DNA of 29,488 nucleotides, taken from a virus. Below, in pieces: positions 17,001 to 24,165 of this stretch (the first letter of the stretch is position 1; each line of letters opens with the position of its first letter). Below the pieces are notes generated by a model. The model was given only the letters and a program-made list of their open reading frames with translations, was not told where the DNA came from and searched no databases. The stretch is from positions 1 to 29,488 of the IMG/VR virus record IMGVR_UViG_3300025138_000226. One strand, written 5' to 3'. The position numbers and the translations under genes were made by a program.

Positions 17001-19550
17001 AGCGTAATCATCAGCAAAATAATATACTTGACCTGAAGCTAGTGTTTCGTATCTGATCAAAGACAAAGAAGGAGATATTAATTTTTGTTTAGCAGTTTCA
17101 TCATTAAATATTTTTACAAAAAATTTACCTTCAAACTCAGGCTTGTTTTCAACAATAAACTCGTGTATTACTATTTCTAATTCAATGTCAAACCCAGTTA
17201 AACTAGTATCTTTGTTAATACCTGTTGGGTTAATTGGCGCTGCTACAAGATCTGGATATATCCACTCATCAGCTTCGTTTATTGGTTCGTCTAAAGTTAT
17301 TGAATATATATCGTTGTTTAAAGTTAAACTTGCTATTTTATATTCTCTACTAAATTTATTATCAACTGATTTTTTAAAAGTTATTGATATAGGGTTTTCT
17401 AATTTAGACAACTCAGGTAATTCTACACCGTCAATGGGTGTAGTCCACTCTGTTTTGTTAATTGAAAAAACTCTAGAATTTATAGCAGGCGTAACAGCTC
17501 CATCAAAAAATACAGCTATAGGAACTACATTAGAATCAGAATTTACAAACGTGTTATCAACACTTACATCTCCAGCAGTAGATATTATTTCTTTTTTTAT
17601 TGTTTTTATAAATTCAGGAGCTTCGTTATCAATTGATATAATTTTATACTTGGCTTCTTCACGTACTAAAGCATCATTATCAATTGACTTTTTAAGTATT
17701 AAAAATGTTTCATCATCAACCTTGTTTCTTTCTGATGATGGAAATGACAACCACAAGTTACCATCTTCTGCTTCATACACTCTATCCATAGCTAAGTTGT
17801 AGTACTCGCTAGATGTTTCTTTGACGTAAAACTTAAAACCACTTGCCCAGCTAGGATGTGAAGTATTAAAACTAGTAACTATTTTATTAAAACTAGTAGC
17901 TTCTATTTTTGGTATAGAAAAACTTGATAAAGTGTTAGCAAAAACAGGTGTTTCTCTACCATAAGAATCTAAGTAAGCAACACCAACTTGATATTGCCTA
18001 AGTGATTTTAAAGATTTTAGTGCTTTAATATCTCCTACTCTAACAGTGTCAGGTGTATACCTCTCTCCATACCAAGAAGATATAATTGGCCTGTAATGTT
18101 TGTCATCAAGATCTTTTACGTTATAATTTTGTTCGTAGTTACCATATACAAGCCTGTTACCAGTTATTTCTTGACTCAATGCTTTTCTAGGTACAACATC
18201 AAAAGGTCTTAACAATTGATTTGATGGAAGAACAGCATATATAATATCAGATGTTATTTCGTAACTATTTGCATCCCAGTGGTTAGAACTTATTTCAAAA
18301 CCATTTTCATCAACTAATTGAGTAACAACAGTATCTGTTTTTGAAATTTTATCAACAGAGTAGACTAAGTTTGAACTAGCATCTTTATATAATATCTCTA
18401 CCTCAACCACATTTTCCAGTATGTCTGATTCTACAAAGTTTTCAAGAGACACTTTAACAATGTTGTTTTCCATTGAAATATTGTAAGCTTTCTTTGTGTT
18501 ATAATCAAAACCTAAACCACTTGGTTCAAAAGCTAATCTAGAAAAAGGAGCAAAACAAGAATATTCACCGTCTTGATATTTGTATCTATAACTAAATCTT
18601 ACAAACTTATCTTCAAAAAATTTTTGTCTTTCTATTCTTAATTGAATATTATAAGTTTGGTTTGTAATTGCTATTACATCTGGGTCAACTGCAAAGCTTA
18701 TAACTTTTAAAGAATATGTATTGTTTGGATGTCTACCAACAAAAGCAAGCTTGTTACTTAAGTCTTCAACAACTTCAACACTAAAAAGATAAGCTTCCGG
18801 TAAAGACTCACCACTTGTACTAGGTAAAAACAATAAGTTATCGCCTGGCTTAAACCTTTCACTAGAGGCAATATTAATACCTTGAAGCACAAATACATCT
18901 CCAACATCATATCGATCTCCGTTGTCCTTCACAAAAGCAAAATACTTATGCGCTGTTGACGTTGCGTCGTTAGAAGTTCTTACTAATAAGGCTTGTTTTG
19001 GGGATTTTTTAATTACTGTTATATGCTCTTCTCTAATTTTTATTTCATCAGCAGCAGTAATATTTCTTTTTGGAACCACTAGATTAGTGTGTATGTAGCC
19101 AAGGGGAGAAGTTCCAAGTTTACAAATATCAATATTAATTTTTTTAGGTTCACTGAAGTTATCAGTAAAAAACAACAAGTTGTCTATTATATTTATACCT
19201 GTTATAATATTGTTAGTAAACTTTAAAACATTTTTTTGAGTATCAACAAAAACTGGCGTAAGTATTTTGTTTTTATATTCTATTATAGTATCGTAGTAAT
19301 GCGTTTTAACAAACCAATATAAAGAATTATTTTTTTCATCTGCAATAGCTCCTACGCAAACAGGGTTTAAACCTATAAAACTAGAAAGTTTAGTATTACC
19401 TAACAAGTTTTGAACAGTACCTACGTCAGAACCATCTGAAGAAGATATTTGTATGTTCAAAGCGTGTCTGTATTCACCTTTAGGCACTAGTCTTTCATCA
19501 AGGTCTTTGTTCATTTTACCTTGATTAAAAAAGTTTTTAATCTCCGGCAT
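14100..19550 (-). CDS. Tail stabilisation / tail tubular protein B-like nozzle protein (1816 aa)
   Basis: The N-terminus carries the signature of podovirus tail nozzle proteins (T7 gp12/P22 gp10-type): FNQGKMNKDLDERLVPKGEY, HALNIQISSSDGSDVGT and VQNLLGN, within residues 8-54. A second typical block lies in the C-terminal third: LFSRNTDLIAFCEDRVIKVL, YFTDKSRGAVLRLSMDGLT and EYGMSDYF. The large middle part is beta-rich, as expected of a propeller/barrel nozzle. At 1816 aa it is much longer than T7 gp12 (about 800 aa). The C-terminus is an add-on: a PPPPP linker, a repeat starting GCMDPNATNYDPLAN at 1743, a proline run, a second repeat starting GCTNSNAINYNPLAT at 1782, and an acidic tail NDTNDND. 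The gene follows the connector after three bases and precedes the fibre-like gene, as expected for the distal part of a short tail. Confidence 0.85.
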   Translation of the reverse strand: MPEIKNFFNQGKMNKDLDERLVPKGEYRHALNIQISSSDGSDVGTVQNLLGNTKLSSFIGLNPVCVGAIADEKNNSLYWFVKTHYYDTIIEYKNKILTPVFVDTQKNVLKFTNNIITGINIIDNLLFFTDNFSEPKKINIDICKLGTSPLGYIHTNLVVPKRNITAADEIKIREEHITVIKKSPKQALLVRTSNDATSTAHKYFAFVKDNGDRYDVGDVFVLQGINIASSERFKPGDNLLFLPSTSGESLPEAYLFSVEVVEDLSNKLAFVGRHPNNTYSLKVISFAVDPDVIAITNQTYNIQLRIERQKFFEDKFVRFSYRYKYQDGEYSCFAPFSRLAFEPSGLGFDYNTKKAYNISMENNIVKVSLENFVESDILENVVEVEILYKDASSNLVYSVDKISKTDTVVTQLVDENGFEISSNHWDANSYEITSDIIYAVLPSNQLLRPFDVVPRKALSQEITGNRLVYGNYEQNYNVKDLDDKHYRPIISSWYGERYTPDTVRVGDIKALKSLKSLRQYQVGVAYLDSYGRETPVFANTLSSFSIPKIEATSFNKIVTSFNTSHPSWASGFKFYVKETSSEYYNLAMDRVYEAEDGNLWLSFPSSERNKVDDETFLILKKSIDNDALVREEAKYKIISIDNEAPEFIKTIKKEIISTAGDVSVDNTFVNSDSNVVPIAVFFDGAVTPAINSRVFSINKTEWTTPIDGVELPELSKLENPISITFKKSVDNKFSREYKIASLTLNNDIYSITLDEPINEADEWIYPDLVAAPINPTGINKDTSLTGFDIELEIVIHEFIVENKPEFEGKFFVKIFNDETAKQKLISPSLSLIRYETLASGQVYYFADDYAVDASGTTGNINTGGGTALLEYDQVYGYSIIAQPFIDSPVDANPYPAQGDITEWSTLLNPTGSSAPQGEWFVDQAYYRGQAPTQFFEPNFERASTHSMFSNSTGRDEHGIITTSNFYTGTTIDYSWEPAVLDSLTRKINDPTYTQGVYTQNGQQYIELSYSKLDAVELTNIRPSSSQPVEEDLSVYVSNFQHLGGQTLKGIYSKKIWEVPKRHQKFVSSLRSGTVFSFEGDTKKQFYKIVGNPIVERRYNHTNALDMKYGFLTKGVANTRLSREVTNQFIRSDNRRITYKIPIRPFDKETHQLQDGSVLDLSDFGGGSTELNLLETATAGFPVRLTLLKERRSEGVSLATNNPAIWETVPKENVDLDIYYEASSIYPTSLSVDNLKTIIKKGMRVDCERAGVVPFTYSAGFVSVKDISANGIQLSQVISDETVQEGDRFLFINEDGGYVKLKFKQFVASHQLVSPNDPNVSLGDVLIFDEISNEYGLDWSNCYSFGNGVESNRLRDDFNESTIDRGVKASAPIEGTYEKEVRTNGLIYSGIYNSTSGINNLNQFIAAEKITKDLNPTYGSIQKLFSRNTDLIAFCEDRVIKVLANKDAVFNADGNPNLIATQNVLGQSIPFSGDYGISKNPESFAKENFRAYFTDKSRGAVLRLSMDGLTAISEYGMSDYFSDNLRLNTVLLGSYDGDKNEYNLTFKDSSTTVSYNEKVRGWTSFKSFVPEQSISMSSEYYTFKLGQLYQQHVEVDSSENIVPRNNFYGDQYISSVELLLNDAPDTVKDFKTLSYEGSDSRVTPETTNVGSGYHNLMEKPGWFSTYVKTNKDEGYISEFVKKEGKWFNFIKGNDFITNEDINTEFFTYQGLGTAIGVAVDETLYITTTVINPPPPPDPNNDITGCMDPNATNYDPLANVDDFPSCVYPPPPPPPDLPPVPVFGCTNSNAINYNPLATVDDGSCTLPGLIINDTNDND
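14130..14362 (-). repeat. Two DDGSC-type repeats and polyproline linkers at the end of the nozzle protein
   Basis: The last 80 residues alternate proline runs (PPPPPDPNN; PPPPPPPDLPPVP) with two cysteine repeats starting at residues 1743 and 1782. The first has VDDFPSC in place of the usual DDGSC, a small insertion/substitution. The second ends VDDGSCTLPG. The DNA reads as GGT/GGA-rich tracts at 14221-14257 and 14341-14362 on the plus strand. Confidence 0.85.
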
Positions 19551-19553
19551 ATA

Positions 19554-20918
19554 TTAGTGTTTTATTTGTTTAGATTTACCTCTTAAATTTTGTGATAATT
19601 CTTCTAGTTTTAAATTTGATAATCTTAATTTTGCTTTTCTTACAGAAGCAAACTTATCTTTCTGAAACCTACGGACAATATATTCTTGCACATTTGCTCT
19701 AGTAGACATTATAGCGTATGCTATACATTTGTACATTGCATCTTCAGCAAACTTATGAACTTTCATTTCAGACTCTGTACCAAGACTGTCACTTAGATAA
19801 TCTACAACTACAGTTTTTCCAGACATAAAAGAACTAAAGTGAATAAGTCCTGTGTTGTTATCTATGTAGTAAGATCCGTTTGATTGAGCAAATTCAGGAT
19901 CTATACCATACCTTCCGCTTTGTAAATTAAATCTACTGTTGTCTTTGTTGTTTTCACCTGACGAGTTTCCTTTATAATTTTTCCAACTATCTGACTGCTT
20001 GTTTAGGTCTACAATTATAACTTGTGTATTTTTTACCATAAAACCTGTAGGTCTTCCAGCTACACCTGTTGGATTTGCTCTTAAATTGTCAGCTTCATAT
20101 TTTGGGTTTGTCATAGTTATTGAAGTACCTCTATAGTTACCACCTGTAGTTTGAAACACAGAAGCTACGGTTGTATTCTCAGGTATGCCAGGACCAAAAA
20201 CTGATTGACCAACTTTTATGTTTGGATAATCACCATGAAACAATATTTTCATATCAAGTGCGCCACCACCACCGTAAAAAATATAATTAGTATTATTGTT
20301 ACCATTACCAGGGTTCACTCTTGTTTCACCTGTTACATTTACTCTTGTTTCATCAACAAACTTTTCTAAAGGAACTTCAGACTTGAATTTTCCTTGTCTA
20401 GATGTTTTACCTATGTAGTTACCATCTTTATCTCTAGATGTTAAACCATACTCTGTGTAAATTGTAGTTCCTTGCTGATTTACTTTTTCATATATGTTAT
20501 CTTCAAACTTTAACTTACCGTCAGAATCTTGTTGGTAAGATGTAGGATTTGATGTTTTTGAAATAGGATATAGTATTTTTTTTATTCCAGCAGAATCAAT
20601 AGAAGAAATTTTAGTGTAGTTAACGTAGTCTTGTGGTAAGGGTAAAGTTAGTGTAGCTGGTACCTCAAGCTCGTATGATTTTGTAGATTTAAATGTATCA
20701 AAGCTTAATTCTTGTAATGCTCTTTGCGCGTGAAAAGAAACATCCATTCTTTTTATTTTTGGAATTAATTTATCTTCTCCTACATAAGATATAAGAAAAT
20801 TACTTATAATATCTTTTATAGAAGTAAATTGATAGCTACCATATTCTCCGTTTCCGTTGTTCTGAATACCATCAGCACCTTCATAATACTCTCTTGGTGT
20901 TTGATCTATTAATGCCAT
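19554..20918 (-). CDS. Head-tail connector / tail ring protein (454 aa)
   Basis: The N-terminal part (residues 30-110) holds KIKRMDVSFHAQRALQELSF, followed by KSYELEVPATLTLPLPQDYV and NYTKISSID. This is a helix-then-beta pattern I associate with the tail tubular A/ring class of podovirus-type and crAss-like phages. The C-terminus (about 390-454) is helical and basic (DAMYKCIAYAIMSTRANVQE, RRFQKDKFASVRKAKLRLSN). Between them is an insert (about 200-280) with a Gly/Asn-rich loop and a beta module NIKVGQSVFGPGIPENTT. It lies three bases downstream of the first connector gene and three bases upstream of the nozzle gene, so it probably forms the ring between portal-proximal adaptor and nozzle. The role is inferred from order and pattern; no structure is implied. 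Confidence 0.75.
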   Translation of the reverse strand: MALIDQTPREYYEGADGIQNNGNGEYGSYQFTSIKDIISNFLISYVGEDKLIPKIKRMDVSFHAQRALQELSFDTFKSTKSYELEVPATLTLPLPQDYVNYTKISSIDSAGIKKILYPISKTSNPTSYQQDSDGKLKFEDNIYEKVNQQGTTIYTEYGLTSRDKDGNYIGKTSRQGKFKSEVPLEKFVDETRVNVTGETRVNPGNGNNNTNYIFYGGGGALDMKILFHGDYPNIKVGQSVFGPGIPENTTVASVFQTTGGNYRGTSITMTNPKYEADNLRANPTGVAGRPTGFMVKNTQVIIVDLNKQSDSWKNYKGNSSGENNKDNSRFNLQSGRYGIDPEFAQSNGSYYIDNNTGLIHFSSFMSGKTVVVDYLSDSLGTESEMKVHKFAEDAMYKCIAYAIMSTRANVQEYIVRRFQKDKFASVRKAKLRLSNLKLEELSQNLRGKSKQIKH

Positions 20919-20921
20919 TTA

Positions 20922-21650
20922 TTATTGTTTTTGTTGTTGAATATTTTTACTGTCTTGTTGTTCGGCTGCTTGGTACAGTATAGCGTCTTTCATAGATATA
21001 CCAGCTAAAGATAATATTTTTACAACTAAATCGTTTTCTTCAGAAGAGTGTAATTCAAAGTTACTAGATTTGTTTGGATCCCATAAAGCGTTTTCACCAA
21101 CAACATTATAACCCCAATACGCGTTGTTTGGTTTTAAAATATAACTAATGTAAACTTTATCGTGTGTAGGTGATGGGTATGGGTAAATTTTAATTCTATT
21201 TTGAAAGTAAGTGTAGTAAGGCATTTGTTTATTTCCAGTTGTTAGTGGAGATTGTCCGTATGTCATTAATTGTTTTAGATTTATTTTGTCAGCAACTACA
21301 AAACCTTGCACGCCTTTATAATTAACTCTAACCATACCTAATCTATATATACGAGAATAATCAGTGCTTTGATCTAAAAGCACACCACCAGTACTATTAC
21401 CAACCTCAAACACTTTGTCATAACGCTCGAATATACTAATTTTTTCTTCAAGATTTGTAACTGCATCAGAATAGTTAGTATCGTTACCTGGTAATCTTAA
21501 AAATTGACTTAAATCATAAAAGTATTGCTCAAAAATTTGCATTTGAGCTTGGTCGGCAAATAAGTTAAACTCTTGTGGAGTCACATAACCTCTTTGTTCT
21601 TTATTAGCTATTGCTAATACTTTTTGATATACGTTGTCTATATTTACCAT
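20922..21650 (-). CDS. Head-tail connector / adaptor protein (242 aa)
   Basis: The protein begins MVNIDNVYQKVLAIANKEQR, then GYVTPQEFNLFADQAQMQIF and EQYFYDLSQFLR. This N-terminal block recurs in structural modules of Bacteroidota and marine podovirus-like phages, usually just before the ring/tail genes. The rest is mixed beta (YRLGMVRVNYKGVQGFVVAD, YFQNRIKIYPYP, KVYISYILKP) and ends in a glutamine-rich helix (QAAEQQDSKNIQQQKQ). The start follows a GC-rich structured gap of 56 bases, whereas the next gene begins three bases after its stop. It is most likely an adaptor that docks on the portal. This rests on family resemblance and position. Confidence 0.72.
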   Translation of the reverse strand: MVNIDNVYQKVLAIANKEQRGYVTPQEFNLFADQAQMQIFEQYFYDLSQFLRLPGNDTNYSDAVTNLEEKISIFERYDKVFEVGNSTGGVLLDQSTDYSRIYRLGMVRVNYKGVQGFVVADKINLKQLMTYGQSPLTTGNKQMPYYTYFQNRIKIYPYPSPTHDKVYISYILKPNNAYWGYNVVGENALWDPNKSSNFELHSSEENDLVVKILSLAGISMKDAILYQAAEQQDSKNIQQQKQ

Positions 21651-21661
21651 AATTTCTTTAT

Positions 21662-21700
21662 TGTAGTTTGCAGTCGCCCCGGAGAGCGACCGCTCCTACA
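21662..21700 (-). promoter_or_regulatory. GC-rich RNA structure in the gap before the connector genes
   Basis: This short island is strongly GC-rich in AT-rich DNA. TGTAG (21662-21666) and CTACA (21696-21700) can close a stem around it. Inside, two hairpins compete: GTCGC (21673-21677) with GCGAC (21686-21690), or GAGC (21684-21687) with GCTC (21692-21695) around a four-base loop. No T-run follows on the minus strand, so it is not a textbook terminator. A processing or stability element is possible. Confidence 0.5.
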
Positions 21701-21706
21701 GTTTGA

Positions 21707-22543
21707 TTAATTTAACCTTTTTTCTATATTTGAATAGATTTCCATACCTTCATCAGTCTTAAACCAATGTGCTAAAGCAGTGTATGGGTGCTCATCAAAA
21801 GGAACTGTCATTACAGCTCTGTTGTTTGATGCCCATAAAAAGTTTCTTTGGTCTGAACTTAAAGTAAGAATACCAAGCTCTACAGCTTTAATACCAAAAT
21901 TTCTAAGAACAATATTATCATCTTGAGCTAAATCTAAGAACAACATAGGATTGTTTCTAGCAAATAGTAACAAATCACGTTTAAGCTCCTTAGAACTCAT
22001 CTTAGACACTTCAGAACCTTTTTCTACACGCATAATAGCTTCTGCTATTTCAATTTCCATATCTCTAGCTACAACAATTGCATCTGCTTCTAGCTCAAGT
22101 ATTTCTACTTCATCAGTAGCTTCTTTAATAGGATTATACTCGTAAAATAATTTATTTTTATGTGGGTGATATAAAGATAATAACTTTTGTAAAGTTGTTT
22201 GTTCTTTAGGTACAACAAGATTTCCGTCTCTAAAAATTATATGTTCTAACCTTTGATCACCTTTCATTTCATCAACAAAACAAGTCTTTTGATTTTGACA
22301 ATACTTTAATTCTCTTTCGTAACCAGCTTCTTCATCAAACCAATATATTCCAGAACTCTTCATCATGTAAGATATAGGTGTTTTAGAACCTTGTAGATAA
22401 TACACTCTATCTTTTATTTCCCACTTTGGTTTTGTAGATGTAACTTTTTTTGGTTTTGGAGTTTCCATAACCGGTAATACTTTTTCCATATGCTCATCGC
22501 CAGGATCTCCTTGGTATGAGGCTTTTGTTTGTTTTTTTGCCAT
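21707..22543 (-). CDS. Conserved head-region protein of unknown function (278 aa)
   Basis: I do not recognise a functional family. The N-terminus is basic and disordered (MAKKQTKASYQGDPGDEHME; KPKKVTSTKPKW). A compact central domain follows (about 45-125) with VYYLQGSKTPISYMMKSSG and a cysteine pair in YCQNQKTCFVDE. The second half is helical (EVEILELEADAIVVARDMEI) and ends in a distinctive part: FARNNPMLFLDLAQDDNIVL, FGIKAVELGIL and MTVPFDEHPYTALAHWFKTD. It lies alone between two structured intergenic regions, after the capsid gene and before the connector genes. That position suggests a head-completion, decoration or vertex protein, but this is only an inference. Its first codons and leader match those of the scaffold-like gene over 22 bases. 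Confidence 0.7.
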   Translation of the reverse strand: MAKKQTKASYQGDPGDEHMEKVLPVMETPKPKKVTSTKPKWEIKDRVYYLQGSKTPISYMMKSSGIYWFDEEAGYERELKYCQNQKTCFVDEMKGDQRLEHIIFRDGNLVVPKEQTTLQKLLSLYHPHKNKLFYEYNPIKEATDEVEILELEADAIVVARDMEIEIAEAIMRVEKGSEVSKMSSKELKRDLLLFARNNPMLFLDLAQDDNIVLRNFGIKAVELGILTLSSDQRNFLWASNNRAVMTVPFDEHPYTALAHWFKTDEGMEIYSNIEKRLN

Positions 22544-22572
22544 AATATAATATATAATAAAATTAATAAATA

Positions 22573-22602
22573 AAAGGACCGAGGCCGAAGCCCCGGTTCT
22601 TT
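22573..22602 (-). terminator. Intrinsic terminator-like hairpin after the major capsid gene
   Basis: On the minus strand the RNA reads AAAG-A-ACCG-G-GGC, loop UUCG, then GCC-U-CGGU-C-CUUU. It has eleven Watson-Crick pairs, one G-U pair, one A-C mismatch and a canonical cUUCGg tetraloop. A U-rich stretch (UUUUAUUUAUU) follows. It lies 14 bases after the capsid stop codon in the largest gap of the window. Since essential genes follow, it probably terminates only a fraction of transcripts or protects the 3' end of the capsid mRNA. Confidence 0.8.
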
Positions 22603-22616
22603 ATAATAAACAGTGC

Positions 22617-24140
22617 TTATTTCATTAACATGAAATTGTTAGCACCTTGTGTAATTAAACATCTTTCAGTTAAGAAGTGTAATTGCATTGCATCTAAAGC
22701 TGTTGTAGCAGCACCAACAGAACCAGTAACCCAAGTTTTCATTCTTCGGTCATCAGTTTGTGAAGCTCTATAACGAACATGTAAGAAAGGTCTCTTCATA
22801 CTTTGTCCAACAGTTTGATCATAAACTGAAGAAGTACCAGCAGGAATCATGACACCTCTAATTGCATTAGCAGAAGATTGTGCGTTGATAGCACCTCTAG
22901 TAGCTAAGTCATTTAGGTATCTAAAGTCAGACTTGTAAAAGTCGTAAGATCCTCTTCTGAAACCAGTGAAACCTAAGTTTAATGCCATATCTTCAGAATT
23001 GTTAAATACTCCGTAAGAAGTACCTCCAGCTCCGTAAGAATTCATTGAAGCTAACATATCGTCCATAGCTAAGCTAGTAGATCTGTTAACAAACATCATG
23101 TATTCTTCAATAGCACCTTGCTTATCAAACTCAGCTAAGATAGCATCAAATTCAGCTAAATCAGTAGCAGCATTAACACCAGTTACACCAGTAGTTACGT
23201 TACCTCTTGATTCGATAGCAGCGAATAAACCTTCAGTACCTACAGTATTATCACCAGAAGCAGATCCAGCTATATAATCTGTAGCACCATCAAGAACAGA
23301 AGAACTGTCATTAAGTTCACTTTCTAGCATTGCCATTTCAATGTAATCATTAAAACGAGCTCTAGTGTCAGCTTCAGCTTTCAAGTACCATAAGTAACCT
23401 GATTGTCCACTTTCAGCAGATACTTCAACCCATCCAATTCTAGATGTATCAGAACCTGATACTTCGTAGTAATCTTTCATAATAATCGGCTTGTTAGTAA
23501 AAGTTGTGAATCTTGGCTCATTAGCACCTCTTGTATCTGAAGCAGTTGTAGCTGCAGCAGAAACGTAAGATTGTCCTTTACCATACTCAGATCCAAAAAC
23601 TAATACACGTACTGATTCAGCCGTAGCAGAAGCAGATAAAGTAGCAGCACCTCTGTTGTAAGGTAATACGTTAATAGTAGTAGCTGCAGTACCTGTAACT
23701 AAACATTTAACGATACCATTTGTAGAATCAGAAACGATAACTAGATCATTAACTCTAATACCGTGACCATTAGAATGAAGAGCATTACCATCAATGTCTT
23801 TTTCTATTGTTACAGTACAAGGAGCTTGTCCGTTTACCGCAGTAGCACCAGTAGTACCACCACTTCCTGAAAGTATTTTACCTTTGTAAGATAAATGTAG
23901 TCTTCCTTGTTCAGACCATACAACCTGATCAGATTGCATTGCCTCTTCAGCTCCTACTTGTGAAAGAAATCCTGAGATAGTTCTCGGTCCGAAAACTTCA
24001 GCTTCTTTTTCCATAAGATCTGGTAAATATTGTTGTCCCCACGAGTTCGCAGTTCCAGTAAAATCTAGATAATTTGTATTAAGTGTTTGCTTTCTTGGAG
24101 CAGGTACACTGTTCAAATTATCACCTCCATTAATTGCCAT
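22617..24140 (-). CDS. Major capsid protein (507 aa)
   Basis: The protein forms the icosahedral shell of the head. It begins MAINGGDNLNSVPAPRKQTL, with an N-terminal arm, then YLPDLMEKEAEVFGPRTISG and DQVVWSEQGRLHLSYKGKI. A beta insertion follows (GIRVNDLVIVSDSTNGIVKC, about 120-160). The helical core includes YLWYLKAEADTRARFNDYIE and EFDAILAEFDKQGAIEEYMM, and the C-terminal part has SMKRPFLHVRYRASQTDDRR. Length, Ala/Gly/Thr-rich composition and position directly after portal and scaffold-like genes all fit an HK97-fold capsid protein of a podovirus-type phage. A strong hairpin with a U-tract right after its stop, which would raise or stabilise its message, also fits the most abundant virion protein. 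The leader is A-rich (AAAAAAACAAAATT) with no Shine-Dalgarno motif. Confidence 0.85.
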   Translation of the reverse strand: MAINGGDNLNSVPAPRKQTLNTNYLDFTGTANSWGQQYLPDLMEKEAEVFGPRTISGFLSQVGAEEAMQSDQVVWSEQGRLHLSYKGKILSGSGGTTGATAVNGQAPCTVTIEKDIDGNALHSNGHGIRVNDLVIVSDSTNGIVKCLVTGTAATTINVLPYNRGAATLSASATAESVRVLVFGSEYGKGQSYVSAAATTASDTRGANEPRFTTFTNKPIIMKDYYEVSGSDTSRIGWVEVSAESGQSGYLWYLKAEADTRARFNDYIEMAMLESELNDSSSVLDGATDYIAGSASGDNTVGTEGLFAAIESRGNVTTGVTGVNAATDLAEFDAILAEFDKQGAIEEYMMFVNRSTSLAMDDMLASMNSYGAGGTSYGVFNNSEDMALNLGFTGFRRGSYDFYKSDFRYLNDLATRGAINAQSSANAIRGVMIPAGTSSVYDQTVGQSMKRPFLHVRYRASQTDDRRMKTWVTGSVGAATTALDAMQLHFLTERCLITQGANNFMLMK

Positions 24141-24165
24141 AATTTTGTTTTTTTAAATTAGTTAT

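Noticed and set aside
17143-17802. Plus-strand open frame of 219 codons opposite the nozzle gene
   Set aside because: It lies wholly antisense to a gene with clear family signatures. The product is a low-complexity Ser/Ile/Leu-rich chain typical of an antisense shadow in AT-rich DNA.
21690-21700. AGGAG on the minus strand as a Shine-Dalgarno site
   Set aside because: It lies about 45 bases upstream of the next ATG, inside a predicted stem, and no other gene here has such a site.
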